DNA from: a virus
DNA length: 25,008 nucleotides
Direction: 5' to 3' (one strand)
Virus record (IMG/VR): IMGVR_UViG_3300020428_000078
Span: 1 to 25,008 of that record
Under the pieces are notes generated by a model. The model had not been told where the DNA came from, made no database searches, and saw only the letters and a list, made by a program, of their open reading frames with translations. A program made the position numbers and the translations under genes. Position 1 is the first letter of the stretch. Each line of letters begins with the position of its first letter. This document shows positions 23,827 to 25,008 of this stretch, piece after piece.

Positions 23827-23855
23827 TTGACAATGACTTGAAAGTCTGTTATTAT
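23827..23855 (+). promoter_or_regulatory. Sigma70-like promoter
   Basis: TTGACA (23827-23832), a 17-bp spacer, then TATTAT (23850-23855) with a TG one base upstream (extended -10). Transcription would start near 23862, leaving about 22 nt before the ATG at 23884, with GAGGAG at 23872-23877. A short palindrome, GACTTGAAAGTC (23835-23846), sits in the spacer. The rest of the 64-bp gap holds nothing else clear. Confidence 0.72.
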
Positions 23856-23883
23856 ATGATTATTTTATTATGAGGAGTACATT

Positions 23884-24333
23884 ATGGAAGACCTTCCCAA
23901 ATATCGAAACCCAATCTGGATTGATAAGTCTATTCGTTCTCTCAGATGTCAAATCTGGGTAGAAACTTCCGACGGTGCTGACTATGTTGATTGTACTGTA
24001 ACCGCTGGACCAGCAGAAGAAGGTTATGTCAATGAAGACTATGATGCTATCATGGAAACTATTGGCGAAGAGATGGTAGATGAAAATACTGCTGTTTGGG
24101 CAGAAGAAGAACAGAAGAGAAAAGATCGTCATCTACAAGAGCATGAAATTCACAAAAGCAGAATAAAGCAAGAAACTTTATTCAATATGAAATTAGAAGC
24201 ACTTGCTATCCCCGAAATAAAAGAATCTAAAAATAAAGAGATTAAAAAGAAAATTCGGAAAGCAAAAACTTTGATAGAAGTGCAAGCGTATTCTACTATT
24301 TTATTGTTTGATGAATTACCAAATGTCAAGTAG
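23884..24333 (+). CDS. Unrecognised charged protein upstream of the glycosyltransferase
   Basis: 149 residues, family not recognised with confidence. Residues 1-45 look like a small β domain (NPIWIDKSIRSLRCQIWVET, then YVDCTVTAG). Residues 50-75 are acidic (DYDAIMETIGEEMVDEN). Residues 75-135 are dense in Lys, Glu and Arg and probably helical (EEEQKRKDRHLQEHEIHKSR, then KESKNKEIKKKIRKAKTL). The end is hydrophobic (AYSTILLFDEL). The order β domain, acidic segment, helix vaguely recalls tail fibre assembly proteins, but no diagnostic motif was found. It is first in a unit with its own sigma70-like promoter and a strong ribosome site, and its last 11 nt overlap the glycosyltransferase start, so the two are probably made together. 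Confidence 0.7.
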   Translation: MEDLPKYRNPIWIDKSIRSLRCQIWVETSDGADYVDCTVTAGPAEEGYVNEDYDAIMETIGEEMVDENTAVWAEEEQKRKDRHLQEHEIHKSRIKQETLFNMKLEALAIPEIKESKNKEIKKKIRKAKTLIEVQAYSTILLFDELPNVK

Positions 24334-25008
24334 TACAGACAATGGTTACATCTATGTTGCTTCACACAGAAAAGAATATTATTACGCCGCTAAAGAATCA
24401 GCCCAGTCTCTTTTAGATTTTTATCCAGAAGCAAAGATAACTCTCTTTACTCAAGAAGAGTGGGTGGAAGATGAAGATGATGAAATTTTTGATAATGTTA
24501 TAACTGGCATACCCACAAATGTAAGAGCAAAATTGTGGGCATTATCACAAACTCCTTATGATTTAACTCTTTATCTTGATTGTGATACGCACATTCAACA
24601 TGAAGATATAAGCAATGTGTTTGATTTTATAGGAGATAATGATATTATCTTCACTAGAAACAGACCATATAATGCCAAAATAACTAAACTCAATGATCAA
24701 GATGAAATGGTCTATCATTGTGGAATTTTTCTTTACAGAAAAAAAGAAATGGTTTGTATGTTGTTCGATCAGTGGTATGAGAATTATCTCAAACAGATTG
24801 AACCAGATTGGGATCCTAGTCCTTATCCAGAAGCAGTTAAGCCATGGGATACTTTTACTATGTGGTATCTACTAAATAAAACAGTCTACGGAAGATCAGT
24901 GAAGATAGGAGATTTTCCATCACCAGACGCTAGATGGAATTTTGTCTACGGACATTACGAAGAAGAGTTGCAAGGAACAGAGATTGTCATTTTACATTAT
25001 CTTTTAAA
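24323..25008 (+). CDS. Glycosyltransferase (GT-A fold, GT8-like), C-terminus cut by window edge
   Basis: 228 codons from the ATG at 24323 with no stop, so the gene continues past the window. Seen: GYIYVASHRKEYYYAAKESA (7-26), a first β-strand and helix of a Rossmann-like nucleotide-sugar domain; ITLFTQ (38-43); VRAKLWALSQTPYDLTLYLD (66-85), leading into DCD at 85-87, the DxD metal and nucleotide-sugar motif; MVYHCGIFLYRKKE (128-141); and PWDTFTMWYLL (173-183), resembling the acceptor or D-x-x motif of such enzymes. HYLL near the edge may be the conserved C-terminal His. The spacing resembles GT8/glycogenin-type retaining enzymes, but the family is not certain. Donor and acceptor are unknown: phage DNA, virion protein or host surface are all possible. 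It overlaps the previous gene by 11 nt. Confidence 0.78.
   Translation, partial: MSSSTDNGYIYVASHRKEYYYAAKESAQSLLDFYPEAKITLFTQEEWVEDEDDEIFDNVITGIPTNVRAKLWALSQTPYDLTLYLDCDTHIQHEDISNVFDFIGDNDIIFTRNRPYNAKITKLNDQDEMVYHCGIFLYRKKEMVCMLFDQWYENYLKQIEPDWDPSPYPEAVKPWDTFTMWYLLNKTVYGRSVKIGDFPSPDARWNFVYGHYEEELQGTEIVILHYLL

Noticed and set aside
23838-23866. Second overlapping promoter TTGAAA-17-TATTTT.
   Set aside because: Weaker match on both boxes than the TTGACA/TATTAT pair and the start would crowd the ribosome site.
24693-24875. Open frame of 60 codons near the right edge.
   Set aside because: It lies out of frame inside the glycosyltransferase reading frame, which has recognisable motifs across the same bases.

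Overview
The window is a late structural region of a T4-like myovirus (contractile-tailed Caudoviricetes). It is AT-rich, almost all on the + strand, and tightly packed, with stop/start overlaps or gaps of a few bases. Recognisable T4-type tail and baseplate proteins and T4-type late promoter boxes (TATAAATA) support this. The proteins resemble those of marine T4-like phages (cyanophage/pelagiphage type) more than T4 itself: the gp5 homologue lacks a lysozyme domain, a very large DUF4815-type protein follows gp8, and Gly-Ser-Gly-Tyr modules are scattered through the baseplate proteins. The host cannot be named from the sequence; a marine bacterium is an inference.

Layout. At the left edge, on the - strand, is the N-terminal part of a gp4-like head-completion nuclease. 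A short intergenic region (275-323) carries late promoter boxes on both strands. The + strand then runs: tail tube cap (gp48/gp54 family), wedge gp53, a gp27-like hub protein, a gp5-like spike without lysozyme, an unrecognised helical protein, wedge gp25, a PAAR spike tip, wedge gp6, a large gp7-position protein ending in acidic 19-residue repeats, a small virion protein, wedge gp8 with an inserted repeat module, a 2414-residue DUF4815-type protein, a small coiled-coil protein, and two fibre-like proteins. One fibre has a duplicated domain; the other ends in 20 tandem [Y/F]-x-G-x tetrapeptides. A sigma70-like promoter then starts a separate unit: an unrecognised charged protein and a glycosyltransferase that runs off the right edge.

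How the genes fit together. gp27, gp5 and PAAR should form the central hub and puncturing spike. gp6, gp25, gp53, gp8 and the gp7-position protein should form the wedges, and the gp48/gp54 protein should cap the hub and start the tail tube. The DUF4815-type and fibre-like proteins probably form the baseplate periphery and contact the host. Late boxes precede gp48, gp25 and the small virion gene, and lie inside the ends of genes before the DUF4815 and first fibre genes. The last two genes have a host-type promoter and are probably expressed on a different schedule.

No tRNA, CRISPR array, insertion sequence or convincing terminator was seen, and no stretch over 300 bases lacks a gene.
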